DNA from: Variibacter sp.
GTDB lineage: Bacteria > Pseudomonadota > Alphaproteobacteria > Rhizobiales > Xanthobacteraceae
Direction of reading: 5' to 3'
NCBI GenBank assembly: GCA_019689555.1
Contig: JADGHE010000014.1
Coordinates: 1-64,000 of the forward strand
Length of the DNA: 64,000 nt
Part shown: positions 9,133-20,243 of the stretch, piece after piece
Layout of the letters: each line of letters starts with the position of its first letter
Position numbering within the stretch: position 1 is the stretch's first letter
Notes under the pieces: generated by a model
Seen by the model: the letters and a program-made list of their open reading frames with translations, nothing else
Told to the model about the DNA's origin: nothing
Databases searched by the model: none
Program-made: the position numbers and the translations under genes

Positions 9133-10089
9133 ATGCAGGCCGCCCCACGAATGGCAATCCTTATTGCAGGACCGACCGCGAGCGGCAAGTCGGCGCTCGC
9201 GCTCGATCTCGCCGCCCGCCGCGGCGGCGTCGTCATCAACGCCGACTCCATGCAGGTCTATCGCGACCTGCGGGTCATCACGGCGCGGCCCTCGGCCGAG
9301 GAGGAGGCGCGCGCGCCGCACCGGCTGTACGGCCATGTCGACGCGGCCGACACCTATTCGGCCGGACGCTGGCTCGAGGACGCGCGCAAGGCGCTCGCGG
9401 AGGCGGCGGCCGGGGGGCGCCTTCCCATCGTGGTCGGCGGCACGGGCCTCTATTTCAAGCTGCTGACGAGCGGACTCGCCGTGGTGCCGCCGATCCCGCC
9501 GGAGATCCGCGCGGCGCTGCGCGAGCGGCTCGCGGCCGAGGGCGCGCCCGCACTGCATGCGGAGCTTGCCCGCCGCGATCCCGTCTCGGCGGCGCGGTTC
9601 GGCCCCCGCGATCGCAGCCGCATCGTGCGGGCGCTCGAGGTGCTGGAGGCGACCGGCCGGCCGCTCCATGCCTGGCACCGCGACAACGCGGCGCCGCCGC
9701 TTGCGCCGGACCGCGTCGTCAAGCTCTTCCTCGCGCCGGACCGCGCCGCCTTGCGCGCGCGAATCGAGGCGCGCTTCGACGCGATGCTCGCGGCGGGCGC
9801 GGTGGACGAGGTGCGGGCGCTCGCGGCGCGCGGGCTCGATCCGCTGCTGCCGGCCATGAAGGCGCACGGCGTGCCCTGGCTCCTCCGCCATCTGCGCGGC
9901 GAGATCAGCCTCGAGGAGGCCGCGACGCAGGCGAAGGCCGATACGCGCCGCTACGCCAAGCGCCAGTTCACCTGGTTTCGCAACCAGCTCTCCGACTGGC
10001 CGTGGATCGGACCGGAGGAGGCTGCGGGCTACATCGAGCGGGAGCTGTCGGCGCGGGCTCACTTGGGCGCGCGCAGGAGCAGCTCGTAG
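9133..10089 (+). CDS. miaA: tRNA dimethylallyltransferase
   Basis: MiaA adds an isopentenyl group to A37 of tRNAs that read UNN codons. The 318-residue product has the Walker A loop GPTASGKS at residues 13-20. It continues with [29 protein letters not shown] and [12 protein letters not shown], then [32 protein letters not shown] and [15 protein letters not shown]. All are diagnostic. Its 3' end overlaps the convergent RMD1-like gene by 31 bases, an unusual tail-to-tail overlap. The last 10 or so residues (LGARRSSS) lie in the overlap. Confidence 0.95.
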   Translation: MQAAPRMAILIAGPTASGKSALALDLAARRGGVVINADSMQVYRDLRVITARPSAEEEARAPHRLYGHVDAADTYSAGRWLEDARKALAEAAAGGRLPIVVGGTGLYFKLLTSGLAVVPPIPPEIRAALRERLAAEGAPALHAELARRDPVSAARFGPRDRSRIVRALEVLEATGRPLHAWHRDNAAPPLAPDRVVKLFLAPDRAALRARIEARFDAMLAAGAVDEVRALAARGLDPLLPAMKAHGVPWLLRHLRGEISLEEAATQAKADTRRYAKRQFTWFRNQLSDWPWIGPEEAAGYIERELSARAHLGARRSSS

Positions 10090-10883
10090 AACGTCACCAT
10101 GAGCTCGACCATGATCAGCAGCACGATCGTGGCTTCCAGCCTGAGGCTGCGCTTGGCGTCGATCAGGTCCGTGAGCGCGTTCGCGGTCTCGCGGATCACC
10201 TCGAGCTTGCGGGCGAGGACCGCCGCGCGGTCCTTGAGCTCGTATTCGTCGGCGAGGCGGGCGTAGAGGCGCTCGAGGTCCGGCCGGTCCCACAGCACGT
10301 CCGGCTTTTCCTCGACCTCGACGCGGCCCGACATCCGGTGCTGCACCAGCAGCGCCTGGCCGAGGAGCCGCAGCATGCTGCGGCGGCCGGCGGGCGGGCG
10401 CCCGCTGTTCGCCAGCGCGGCGGCGAAAGGTTCCACCACGTCGAAGACGCGGGACAGTTCGTACTCGTCGCGCGCGAGCGCGACCGTCTTGGCGAGCACG
10501 TCGGCGATGACGATGAGCCGGGCCGGCCCCATGTCCTTGACGACGATGGGCCCCCCGGGGGCGATCTGGTCGCCCCCTTCGGGCGCAATCTCGATAACCG
10601 CCGATTCATCCTCGACATGGTCGAAGGCGCCCACGATGCGCGGGCGCAGGCCGCGCAGGACCTCGTCCTCCTCGACCGGGGAAAGGCCGATCAGCACGAC
10701 GACGCCGTACCGAAACAGCACGCAGTAGCGGTCGACCCCCACCGAGAAGGCCAACGGCGTGGTGCTGATGAGGTCGCTGCGCTCCAGCCCGGTCGTGTCG
10801 AGGCGCTCGCCGAGCAGCAGAGCGCGGGCGGTCAGGCGGAGCGGCGTCGGTGCGGGGGCGTGCGTGGGCGCAATGGCTTCCAT
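10059..10883 (-). CDS. RMD1/YagE-family (DUF155) membrane-anchored protein
   Basis: This 274-residue protein resembles the RMD1/Sif2 family known mainly from fungal mitochondria and bacterial YagE-like proteins. Landmarks are [21 protein letters not shown], then [39 protein letters not shown] and [20 protein letters not shown], ending in a C-terminal membrane helix [20 protein letters not shown]. The bacterial function is not established. The start at 10883 ([10 protein letters not shown]) avoids reading into the ilv promoter region. The gene overlaps the miaA 3' end and diverges from the ilv operon. Confidence 0.8.
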   Translation of the reverse strand: MEAIAPTHAPAPTPLRLTARALLLGERLDTTGLERSDLISTTPLAFSVGVDRYCVLFRYGVVVLIGLSPVEEDEVLRGLRPRIVGAFDHVEDESAVIEIAPEGGDQIAPGGPIVVKDMGPARLIVIADVLAKTVALARDEYELSRVFDVVEPFAAALANSGRPPAGRRSMLRLLGQALLVQHRMSGRVEVEEKPDVLWDRPDLERLYARLADEYELKDRAAVLARKLEVIRETANALTDLIDAKRSLRLEATIVLLIMVELMVTFYELLLRAPK

Positions 10884-11009
10884 GAGCGTACCGTATCTTA
10901 GGCGGGACGGGGCGAGAACGTTCCCCGATCGGCGCGCGTCTCGAACGGGCGTGGGGCGCAGGGACCGCCCGGGCACGACCGGAGGGGGCCTCGCCGCGGC
11001 CCCCGGCGC

Positions 11010-11038
11010 TTGACCCGCCATGCCCGGCTGATTATGGT
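11010..11038 (+). promoter_or_regulatory. Sigma-70-type promoter for the ilv leader
   Basis: TTGACC at 11010-11015 and TATGGT at 11033-11038 are separated by exactly 17 bases. Transcription would start near 11045, about 20 bases before the leader peptide start at 11066. The position and spacing fit a housekeeping promoter driving the attenuated ilvBH transcript. Confidence 0.6.
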
Positions 11039-11065
11039 GCGACAAACCCCGATCCTGGAGCGACC

Positions 11066-11116
11066 ATGTCGCGCAACCTTATCGTATGCTTGGCGCCACC
11101 GCCCCAGCGGCCATGA
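11066..11116 (+). CDS. Branched-chain leader peptide of the ilv operon
   Basis: A 16-codon reading frame encodes MSRNLIVCLAPPPQRP and stops with TGA at 11114-11116. The run Leu-Ile-Val-Cys-Leu places codons for all three branched-chain amino acids side by side. A good ribosome binding site, GGAG at 11057-11060, sits five bases before the ATG. A terminator-like hairpin with a T-run lies 29 bases downstream, and the acetolactate synthase genes follow. This is the expected architecture of transcription attenuation, in which ribosome stalling at Leu/Ile/Val codons prevents termination. The peptide itself probably has no other function. Confidence 0.78.
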   Translation: MSRNLIVCLAPPPQRP

Positions 11117-11165
11117 GGCCGGTGGACAGGTGGCGCGTACCCGCAGGCCCTTCCGGGCCTTTTTT
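11093..11165 (+). promoter_or_regulatory. ilv attenuator with terminator hairpin
   Basis: GCGCCACC at 11093-11100, inside the leader peptide, pairs perfectly with GGTGGCGC at 11129-11136 to form a pause-type hairpin. Downstream, AGGCCC-TTCC-GGGCCT at 11145-11160 runs directly into TTTTT at 11161-11165, an intrinsic terminator. The GGCC at 11117-11120 could offer a weak competing pairing with the terminator's left arm, but I could not prove a full antiterminator by eye. The structure lies 74 bases before ilvB. Confidence 0.7.
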
Positions 11166-11238
11166 GTTGCCCGAAAGTCCGTCGAAAAGCGATCCGAGAC
11201 ACGAAAACGACACAACACAACGAAGCGAGGACCAGGCC

Positions 11239-12999
<1,761 letters not shown>

Positions 13000-13149
13000 G
13001 GCCGGGGTGACCCTGGCGCGAGGGGCCGCTCCGTCGTCCCGAGGGGGCCGTGGTCCGCTGCGCCACGTCTCGCTTGCGCGACCGGGAGGGGTGTAGGGCA
13101 GCAGCCCTTCGGCTGAACGAGCTTTGCAACGACGTCAGGACTGAGGACC

Positions 13150-13686
13150 GTGAGCACCACGCATTATCCCGCCGCGACGGCGATCGAACGCCCGGAACGC
13201 CACACGCTGGCGGTCATCGTCGACAACGAGCCGGGCGTTCTCGCCCGGGTCATCGGGCTTTTTTCCGGCCGCGGCTACAATATCGAGTCGCTGACGGTAT
13301 CGGAGACCGAGCACGAGAAGCACCTGTCGCGCATCACCATCGTGACGACCGGCACGCCCATGGTGATCGAGCAGATCAAGAACCAGCTCGAACGGCTGGT
13401 GCCGGTTCACCGCGTCACCGATCTGACGGCGGCGGGCGCGCCGATCGAGCGCGAGCTCGCCATGGTCAAGGTGCGCGGGCGGGGCGAAAGCCGCGTCGAG
13501 GCGCTGCGGCTCGCCGACGCCTTCCGCGCCCGCGTCATCGACGCCACCATCGAAAGCTTCATTTTCGAGATCACCGGCCGGCCGGAGAAGATCGACGGCT
13601 TCGTCGAGCTGATGCTCCCCCTCGGCCTCGTGGAGGTCTCGCGCACGGGGGTCGTGGCGATCAGCCGCGGGCCGGAGGGGATGTAA
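13150..13686 (+). CDS. ilvH: Acetolactate synthase small (regulatory) subunit
   Basis: This 178-residue subunit binds the large subunit and confers valine feedback control. The N-terminal ACT domain reads HTLAVIVDNEPGVLARVIGL, then FSGRGYNIESLTVSETE and RITIVTTG. The C-terminal domain includes ESRVEALRLADAFRARVIDA and SFIFEITGRPEKIDGFVELM. The start is GTG at 13150, preceded immediately by GAGGACC. The 150 bases between ilvB and ilvH hold no gene. ilvC follows after 105 bases. Confidence 0.95.
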   Translation: MSTTHYPAATAIERPERHTLAVIVDNEPGVLARVIGLFSGRGYNIESLTVSETEHEKHLSRITIVTTGTPMVIEQIKNQLERLVPVHRVTDLTAAGAPIERELAMVKVRGRGESRVEALRLADAFRARVIDATIESFIFEITGRPEKIDGFVELMLPLGLVEVSRTGVVAISRGPEGM

Positions 13687-13725
13687 TTCGCCTGGCGCAA
13701 CCCAGGCTGCGCAGGTGGCGCTTGA

Positions 13726-14811
<1,086 letters not shown>

Positions 14812-14862
14812 GCGGCGGCGGCCTTCGGCCGCGCCAAGCGCGGTTGGCGGAAGGAAGGGCCG

Positions 14863-14917
14863 GGCGCCCCGCCGTCCGCCGCCTTCGCGCGCGCGGCAGC
14901 GGGCGGGGCGCCGTTTC
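14863..14917 (+). terminator. Possible terminator after ilvC
   Basis: GGCGCCCCGCC at 14863-14873 is perfectly complementary to GGCGGGGCGCC at 14902-14912. The loop is 28 bases and GTTTC follows. The long loop and short T-run make it a moderate terminator candidate for the ilv operon. Confidence 0.4.
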
Positions 14918-15070
14918 TCCCGCCAGGCCTCCATGAGGCCCGATGCGGCAACACGCCGCGCCTGCCCGACCGCGAATCAGGAAAACATGCGCCGGCACAC
15001 GGGCCGCGCCAGAGCGCAGCGCACTTTGCGCGGCTTGCGTTTGCCGGGTCGATGGGCAAGATGACGCGCG

Positions 15071-15928
15071 ATGAGCGTGATGCCCCACCCCACGACGACG
15101 CCCTCTGTCGGCAAAACGGACGTAGAGCCCCAGGCGGCCGCGGTCACCTTGAAGGGCGTCGGGATCACGTTCCAGCTCAAGGGGCGGGCGGCCTTTGAGG
15201 CCGTCCGGGACGTGTCGCTGTCGGTCACCGACGGCGAATTCGTCGCCATCGTGGGGCCGACCGGTTGCGGCAAGTCCACGCTGCTCAACGTCGCCGCGGG
15301 CCTGCTCACGCCGTCGGCCGGCAGCGTGGCGGTCTTCGGCGCGCCGCTTGCCGGCCTCAATCGCTTCGCCGGCTATCTCTTCCAGGCCGACGCGCTGTTT
15401 CCGTGGAAGACGGCGCGCGACAATGTCGCCATCGCGCTCGAGATCGCCGGCACGCCGACGGCCGAGGCGCATGCGCGCGCGGACGAGTGGCTGGCGCGCG
15501 TCGGGCTCGCCGGGTTCGGCCCGCGCTACCCGCACATGCTCTCGGGCGGCCAGCGCAAGCGTGTGGGGCTCGCCCAGGTGCTCATCCGCGATCCGAAGAT
15601 CCTGCTGATGGACGAGCCGTTCGGCCCGCTCGACGCGCAGACGCGGCAGATCATGGGCAACCTCCTGCTCGATCTGTGGAGCACGGACCGCAAGGCGGTG
15701 ATGTTCGTGACGCACGACCTCGAGGAGGCGATCGCGCTTTCCGACCGCGTGGTCATCATGTCGGCGGGGCCGGCCGCGCACATCATCGGGGAATGGCGGG
15801 TTCCGCTCGCGCGCCCGCGCGACATTTCGGAGGTCAGGCTCGACCGCGCCTTCCACGATCTGCACCGCGAAATTTGGGAGGCGCTGAAGGGCGAAGTGCT
15901 CAAGGGCTATGCGCAGACCGGGGGCTGA
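15071..15928 (+). CDS. ABC transporter ATP-binding protein, NitT/TauT type
   Basis: This 285-residue nucleotide-binding subunit has Walker A GPTGCGKST, the signature LSGGQRKRVGLAQVL, Walker B ILLMDEPFGPLD and the switch histidine in MFVTHDLEEAI. The SsuB/TauB/NrtD-like pattern and the neighbouring permease and NMT1-type receptor point to import of an organic small molecule such as a sulfonate, nitrate-like anion or pyrimidine. The substrate cannot be told from sequence. It is first in the ATPase-permease-receptor operon. The permease starts 165 bases downstream. Confidence 0.9.
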   Translation: MSVMPHPTTTPSVGKTDVEPQAAAVTLKGVGITFQLKGRAAFEAVRDVSLSVTDGEFVAIVGPTGCGKSTLLNVAAGLLTPSAGSVAVFGAPLAGLNRFAGYLFQADALFPWKTARDNVAIALEIAGTPTAEAHARADEWLARVGLAGFGPRYPHMLSGGQRKRVGLAQVLIRDPKILLMDEPFGPLDAQTRQIMGNLLLDLWSTDRKAVMFVTHDLEEAIALSDRVVIMSAGPAAHIIGEWRVPLARPRDISEVRLDRAFHDLHREIWEALKGEVLKGYAQTGG

Positions 15929-16093
15929 GGACGATCGCCGCACGACGGCGGGCGCCCTTGTCGTCGCATCCGGCGGGCAGGGGCGCGCGGGCGCCGCGCG
16001 GGCCGGCAAGGGGAGCCGCGCCGGCGGCCCTTTCGCTCCGCCGGGCACGTCGTTCGCCGCGCATCCCGCCGGGCTGAGGGGTGAAGGCCGATC

Positions 16094-16882
16094 ATGACAC
16101 GCAGCTACCTCATCGCGCTTCAGGTCCTGGTCGCCGTCGCTGCGATCGCGGCGTGGCACGTGCTCACGACGGTGCCGATCTTCGGCGTGACCGTGCTGCC
16201 GCCGTTCTTCTTCTCCACGCCCCACGACGTCGCCGCCCGCATCGTCAAGTGGTTCGCGGAAGGCTCGATCTGGAAGCATCTGTGGATCACGCTGCTCGAA
16301 GCGATGCTCGCCTTCCTCATCGGCTCGGTGGCGGGCGTTCTCGTCGGCTTCTGGTTCGCGCGCAAGCCGCTCGTCGCCGCGGTGTTCGATCCTTACGTCA
16401 AGATCGTCAATGCGCTGCCGCGCGTGGTGCTCGCGCCCATCTTCGTGTTGTGGCTCGGCCTCGGCATCTGGTCGAAAGTTGCGCTGGGCGTGACGCTCGT
16501 GTTCTTCATCGTGTTCTTCAACGTCTATCAAGGCGTCAAGGAGGTGAGCCTCACCGTTCTGTCGAACGCGCGCATGCTCGGCATGAACGAGCGGCAGCTC
16601 ATGCGGCACGTGTACTGGCCGTCGGCGCTGTCGTGGATGTTCTCCTCGCTGCACACCTCGGTCGGCTTCGCGGTGGTGGGGGCGGTGGTCGGCGAATATC
16701 TCGGCTCGGCGGCCGGGCTCGGCTATCTGATCCAGCAGGCCGAAGGCGTGTTCGACGTCGCTGGGGTGTTCGCCGGGATGGTCGTGCTCGCAGCCTTCGT
16801 GATCGTCATTGACCTCGTCGTGACCTTGATCGAAAACCGATTGCTGATCTGGCGTCCGGTCGCGGCCGAAACGCGGGGGTGA
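16094..16882 (+). CDS. ABC transporter permease, NitT/TauT (SsuC) type
   Basis: This 262-residue inner-membrane protein has about six hydrophobic helices. The BPD_transp_1 coupling region reads ARMLGMNERQLMRHVYWPSA, with DPYVKIVNALPRVVLAPIFV and WLGLGIWSKVALGV upstream. These are typical of SsuC/TauC-like permeases. It would pair with the ATPase at 15071-15928 and the receptor at 16948-17997. The 165-base gap before it holds no recognised element. Confidence 0.9.
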   Translation: MTRSYLIALQVLVAVAAIAAWHVLTTVPIFGVTVLPPFFFSTPHDVAARIVKWFAEGSIWKHLWITLLEAMLAFLIGSVAGVLVGFWFARKPLVAAVFDPYVKIVNALPRVVLAPIFVLWLGLGIWSKVALGVTLVFFIVFFNVYQGVKEVSLTVLSNARMLGMNERQLMRHVYWPSALSWMFSSLHTSVGFAVVGAVVGEYLGSAAGLGYLIQQAEGVFDVAGVFAGMVVLAAFVIVIDLVVTLIENRLLIWRPVAAETRG

Positions 16883-16947
16883 TCCTTGTGCAGGAGGCGC
16901 GGCGCGCCGTCGCTGCGCGGTGGGGGTTTCATGCCATGGAGGGCATC

Positions 16948-17997
16948 ATGACGGAGAGGAAACAGGCATGGTCGATGCGCCGCGCGCTCGCGGGCATCGT
17001 GGCGGGCGCGGCGGCGCTGGCGCTCGCGGCCGGCGGGGCGCTCGCGCAGGGCGCCAAGCCCAAGGTGTCCATTGCGGTCGGCGGGGCGGCCTGCCTCTGC
17101 TACCTGCCGACGGTTCTCGCCAAACAGCTCGGCGAATACGAGAAGGCCGGCCTCGACGTGGAGCTCATCAACTTCAAGGGCGGCTCGCAGGCGCTGCAGG
17201 CCGTGATCGGCGGCAGCGCCGACGTCGTGTCCGGCTACTTCGACCACTGCGTCAATCTGGCGGCGAAGAACCAGGCGCTCCAGGCCTTCGTCACCTACGA
17301 CCGCTTTCCCGGCCTCGTGCTGGCCGTCTCGCCCCAGCACGGCAACGCCATCAAGTCGATCAAGGACCTCAAGGACAAGAAGGTCGGCGTCAGCGCCCCC
17401 GGCTCGTCGACGGACTTCTTCCTCAAGTACCTGCTCAAGAAGAACGGCGTCGATCCGGCCTCGGTGGCGGTGATCGGCGTCGGCCTCGACGCCACCGCGG
17501 TGGCGGCGATGGAGCACGGCAAGGTCGAAGCGGCCGTGATGCTCGATCCCGCGGTGACGCTGTTGCAGGGCAAGTTCAAGGACCTGCGGATCCTCGCCGA
17601 TACGCGCACCCAGAAGGACACGCTCGACATGTTCGGCGGCGAATATCCCGGCGGCTCGCTCTACACGCGCCTCGACTGGATCGAGAAGCATCCCAAGGAA
17701 ACGCAGATGCTCGCCAACGCCATGGTCGCGACGCTCAAGTGGATCCACTCCCACACCGCGGAGGAGATCATGGCGAAGATGCCGGACGAGTTCGTCGGGC
17801 CCGACAAGGGGCTCTACCTCGCCGCGCTCAAGAACACGATCCCGATGTATTCGCAGACGGGCCTGATGGACCCGAAGGGCGCGCAGGCGGTGCTCGCCGT
17901 CTTCAGCCAGTCCTCGCCGGAGGTCGCCAAGGCCAACATCGACGTATCCAAGACCTATACGAACAAGTTCGTCGAGCAGGCGATGAAGGGCATGTAA
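16948..17997 (+). CDS. ABC transporter substrate-binding protein (NMT1/SsuA-like)
   Basis: This 349-residue periplasmic receptor has a signal peptide ending near AGGALAQG. The mature fold is of the NMT1/ThiY-like class: YLPTVLAKQLGEYEKAGLDV, a KGGSQALQAVIGGSADVVSG segment, and IKDLKDKKVGVSAPGSSTDF. The start at 16948 is preceded by GGAGGG. An in-frame ATG at 16936 adds four residues. It is the last gene of the three-gene importer. The ligand is unknown. No pathway gene next to it narrows the choice, since pdxY downstream has its own 212-base upstream region. Confidence 0.87.
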   Translation: MTERKQAWSMRRALAGIVAGAAALALAAGGALAQGAKPKVSIAVGGAACLCYLPTVLAKQLGEYEKAGLDVELINFKGGSQALQAVIGGSADVVSGYFDHCVNLAAKNQALQAFVTYDRFPGLVLAVSPQHGNAIKSIKDLKDKKVGVSAPGSSTDFFLKYLLKKNGVDPASVAVIGVGLDATAVAAMEHGKVEAAVMLDPAVTLLQGKFKDLRILADTRTQKDTLDMFGGEYPGGSLYTRLDWIEKHPKETQMLANAMVATLKWIHSHTAEEIMAKMPDEFVGPDKGLYLAALKNTIPMYSQTGLMDPKGAQAVLAVFSQSSPEVAKANIDVSKTYTNKFVEQAMKGM

Positions 17998-18209
17998 CGG
18001 CGGAGAAAGTCCGCCGACCGCGATTGCCGGACCTGCCCCGGCAATCGCCGGACCCGAGAAGACCTCAAAAAGCGATCAACGGATGAGCGGGTCGATCGCC
18101 CGGTGCGGCCGCCGTTGCGCTTCCGTCCGCCGCAAGGCGCAAGCCCTCCGCCGCGGCGGCCCGGCAGGCCCGTGCGGGGCCTTCCCCCTCCGCTGCTGCC
18201 GCCCCTGAC

Positions 18210-19058
18210 ATGAACATTCTCTCGATCCAGTCGCACGTCGCCTACGGACATGTCGGCAATTCCGCCGCCGTGTTCGCGCTCCAGCGCATGGGCGTCGAAG
18301 TGTGGCCGGTGCACACCGTGCAGTTCTCCAACCATCCCGGCTACGGGGCCTGGCGCGGCGAGATCTTCGACGGCGACGTGATCCGCGAGGTGGTGACCGG
18401 AATCGACGAGCGCGGCGTGCTCGGCGAATGCGACGGCGTGCTCAGCGGCTATCTGGGCGACGCCGCCATCGGCGCGGCGATCCTCGATGCGGTCGAACGG
18501 GTCAAATTCGCCAATCCCGCAGCCTATTACTGCTGCGATCCGGTGATCGGCGACGTCGATCGCGGCGTCTATGTGCGGGACGGCATTCCCGAGTTCCTGC
18601 GCGAGCGCGCGGTGCCGGCCGCCGACATCGTCACGCCGAACCAGTTCGAGCTCGATTATCTGACCGGCCGCCGCAGCGGGACCCTCCGCGAGGCGCTCGA
18701 GGCGATCGACGCGCTCCACGCCATGGGGCCGCGCATCGTGCTCGTGACGTCGCTGCAGACGGCCGAGACGCCCGCCCAGGCGATCGATCTCGTAGCCTCC
18801 GACCGCACGGAGCGGCTGCGCCTGCGGATGCCGCGGCTTCCCATCGCCGTCAACGGCGCGGGCGACATGATGGCGGCGCTGTTTCTCGCCCGCTTCCTGC
18901 GCGAGGGAACGCTGGCCCGCGCCCTGTCGCTTGCCGCCGCGAGCGTCTTCGGCGTGCTCGAGCGCACCGAAGAGGCGGGCTCGAACGAGCTTCTGCTGAT
19001 CGACGCGCAGGACGAGTGCGCCGAGCCGCGCCGCGATTTCGCGGTCGAGACTCTGTAG
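18210..19058 (+). CDS. pdxY: Pyridoxal kinase
   Basis: PdxY phosphorylates pyridoxal to PLP in the B6 salvage pathway. The 282-residue ribokinase-fold protein begins MNILSIQSHVAYGHVGNSAA and contains HTVQFSNHPGYG, YYCCDPVIGD, ADIVTPNQFELDYLTGR and the catalytic/anion-hole region LPIAVNGAGDMMAALFLARFL. GAGD replaces the more common GTGD, a conservative change. It stands alone after the ABC operon. A CoA-transferase remnant follows directly on the same strand. Confidence 0.93.
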   Translation: MNILSIQSHVAYGHVGNSAAVFALQRMGVEVWPVHTVQFSNHPGYGAWRGEIFDGDVIREVVTGIDERGVLGECDGVLSGYLGDAAIGAAILDAVERVKFANPAAYYCCDPVIGDVDRGVYVRDGIPEFLRERAVPAADIVTPNQFELDYLTGRRSGTLREALEAIDALHAMGPRIVLVTSLQTAETPAQAIDLVASDRTERLRLRMPRLPIAVNGAGDMMAALFLARFLREGTLARALSLAAASVFGVLERTEEAGSNELLLIDAQDECAEPRRDFAVETL

Positions 19059-19059
19059 G

Positions 19060-19278
19060 CGCCCGCCGCCCTTGCGCGAGCGCGGCATCTTCGTCACTGT
19101 CGACCGTCCGCAACGCGGTCCCTTCGTCATGCCGGGCCGGCCGGTGAAGATGTCAAACTCCTCCGCCGAGGTGGAGGCGGCGCCGCTGCTCGGCGCCGAC
19201 AAGGCTGCGCTCTGCGGCGAATGGCTCGGGCTTTCGCCGCAGGGTCTCGCCGCGCTCAAGGCGGCGCAGGTGATCTGA
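19060..19278 (+). pseudogene. C-terminal remnant of a family III (CaiB/BaiF) CoA-transferase
   Basis: The frame right after the pdxY stop translates as RGIFVTVDRPQRGPFVMPGR, then PVKMSNSS, PLLGADKAALCGEWLGLSPQ and a final LKAAQVI. This matches the extreme C-terminus of CaiB/BaiF CoA-transferases: RG.FV.VDHP..G...MPG.PV..S, AP.LG.., LGLS...L..L...GVI. About 65 of some 400 residues remain, and pdxY occupies the place where the rest should be. There is no credible start codon or ribosome site. It is best read as a decayed gene end left by deletion or rearrangement. Confidence 0.7.
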
Positions 19279-19343
19279 TCGCCTCGCGACCGACGTTGCG
19301 CCGGACCATGCCCGCCGTCGCCCGGCGGGCGAAGGAGGCTTTG

Positions 19344-20243
19344 ATGCGGCGCCGCTTCGCCACGCTCGATGTCTTCACCCGCCGGCGCTTTGCGGGGAAC
19401 CCGCTCGCCGTCGTGCTGGATGCGGAGGGGCTCGACGCCGCCGCCATGCAGGCGCTCGCGCGCGAGTTCAACCTGTCCGAGACCGTGTTCGTGCTGCCCC
19501 CCGCCGACGCCGGGCACCGCGCGCGGCTGCGCATCTTCACCCCCGCCACGGAACTGCCTTTTGCGGGGCATCCGACGGTCGGGACCGCCGTGCTGCTCGC
19601 CCGCCTCGATGGGCTGACGCAGGAGCAGGAGATGATCCTGGGCGAGAGCATCGGTCCCGTTCGCTGCCGGGTCGAGCCGGCGCGCGGGGACTTCGGCCGC
19701 GCGCGCTTTGCGCTGCCGCGCCTGCCCCAGCATTTCGGCAATGCGGCCGAGGCGACCGAGATTGCGGCGGCGCTCGGCCTCGAGCTCGACGATCTCGGCT
19801 GCGACGATTACGAATTGGGCCGCTGGTCGGCGGGCAACGTCTTCACCATGGTGCCGGTGCGAGGGCGCGACGCCATCGAGCGGGCGCGGCCCGACCCCGC
19901 TCACTGGGAGGCGGCGTTCGGTTCGGTGGGATCCCGCGCCGCCTTCCTGTTCTGCCGCGAGGTCGTGGAGAAGGGCCACGCCTTTCACGCGCGCATGTTC
20001 GCGCCCGGGCTCGGCATCGGCGAGGACCCGGCGACCGGCTCGGCCGTCGCGGCCTTCGCGGGCCTCGTCGCGCGCCATGCCGGGCTCGCGGACGGCGAGC
20101 ACGCGCTCGCCATCGAGCAAGGCTACGAGATGGGGCGCCCCAGCCTGATTGAGCTCGGCCTCACGCTCGAGGGCGGCGCGCTCGTCGCGGCCGCGATCGG
20201 CGGCGACGCCGTGCTCGTCAGTGAAGGGACGATCGAGGCCTGA
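19344..20243 (+). CDS. PhzF-family isomerase/epimerase
   Basis: This 299-residue protein has the PhzF fold: DVFTRRRFAGNPLAVVLDAE at the start, FNLSETVFVLPP with the catalytic glutamate, TPATELPFAGHPTVGTAVLL, and the second-half motif GIGEDPATGSAVAAFAGLVA. Family members isomerise small carboxylic acids, such as dihydro-3-hydroxyanthranilate in phenazine synthesis, but most homologues have no known substrate. No phenazine genes are nearby. The start at 19344 has AGGAG at 19333-19337. Its stop overlaps the start of the NUDIX gene (TGATG). Confidence 0.88.
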   Translation: MRRRFATLDVFTRRRFAGNPLAVVLDAEGLDAAAMQALAREFNLSETVFVLPPADAGHRARLRIFTPATELPFAGHPTVGTAVLLARLDGLTQEQEMILGESIGPVRCRVEPARGDFGRARFALPRLPQHFGNAAEATEIAAALGLELDDLGCDDYELGRWSAGNVFTMVPVRGRDAIERARPDPAHWEAAFGSVGSRAAFLFCREVVEKGHAFHARMFAPGLGIGEDPATGSAVAAFAGLVARHAGLADGEHALAIEQGYEMGRPSLIELGLTLEGGALVAAAIGGDAVLVSEGTIEA

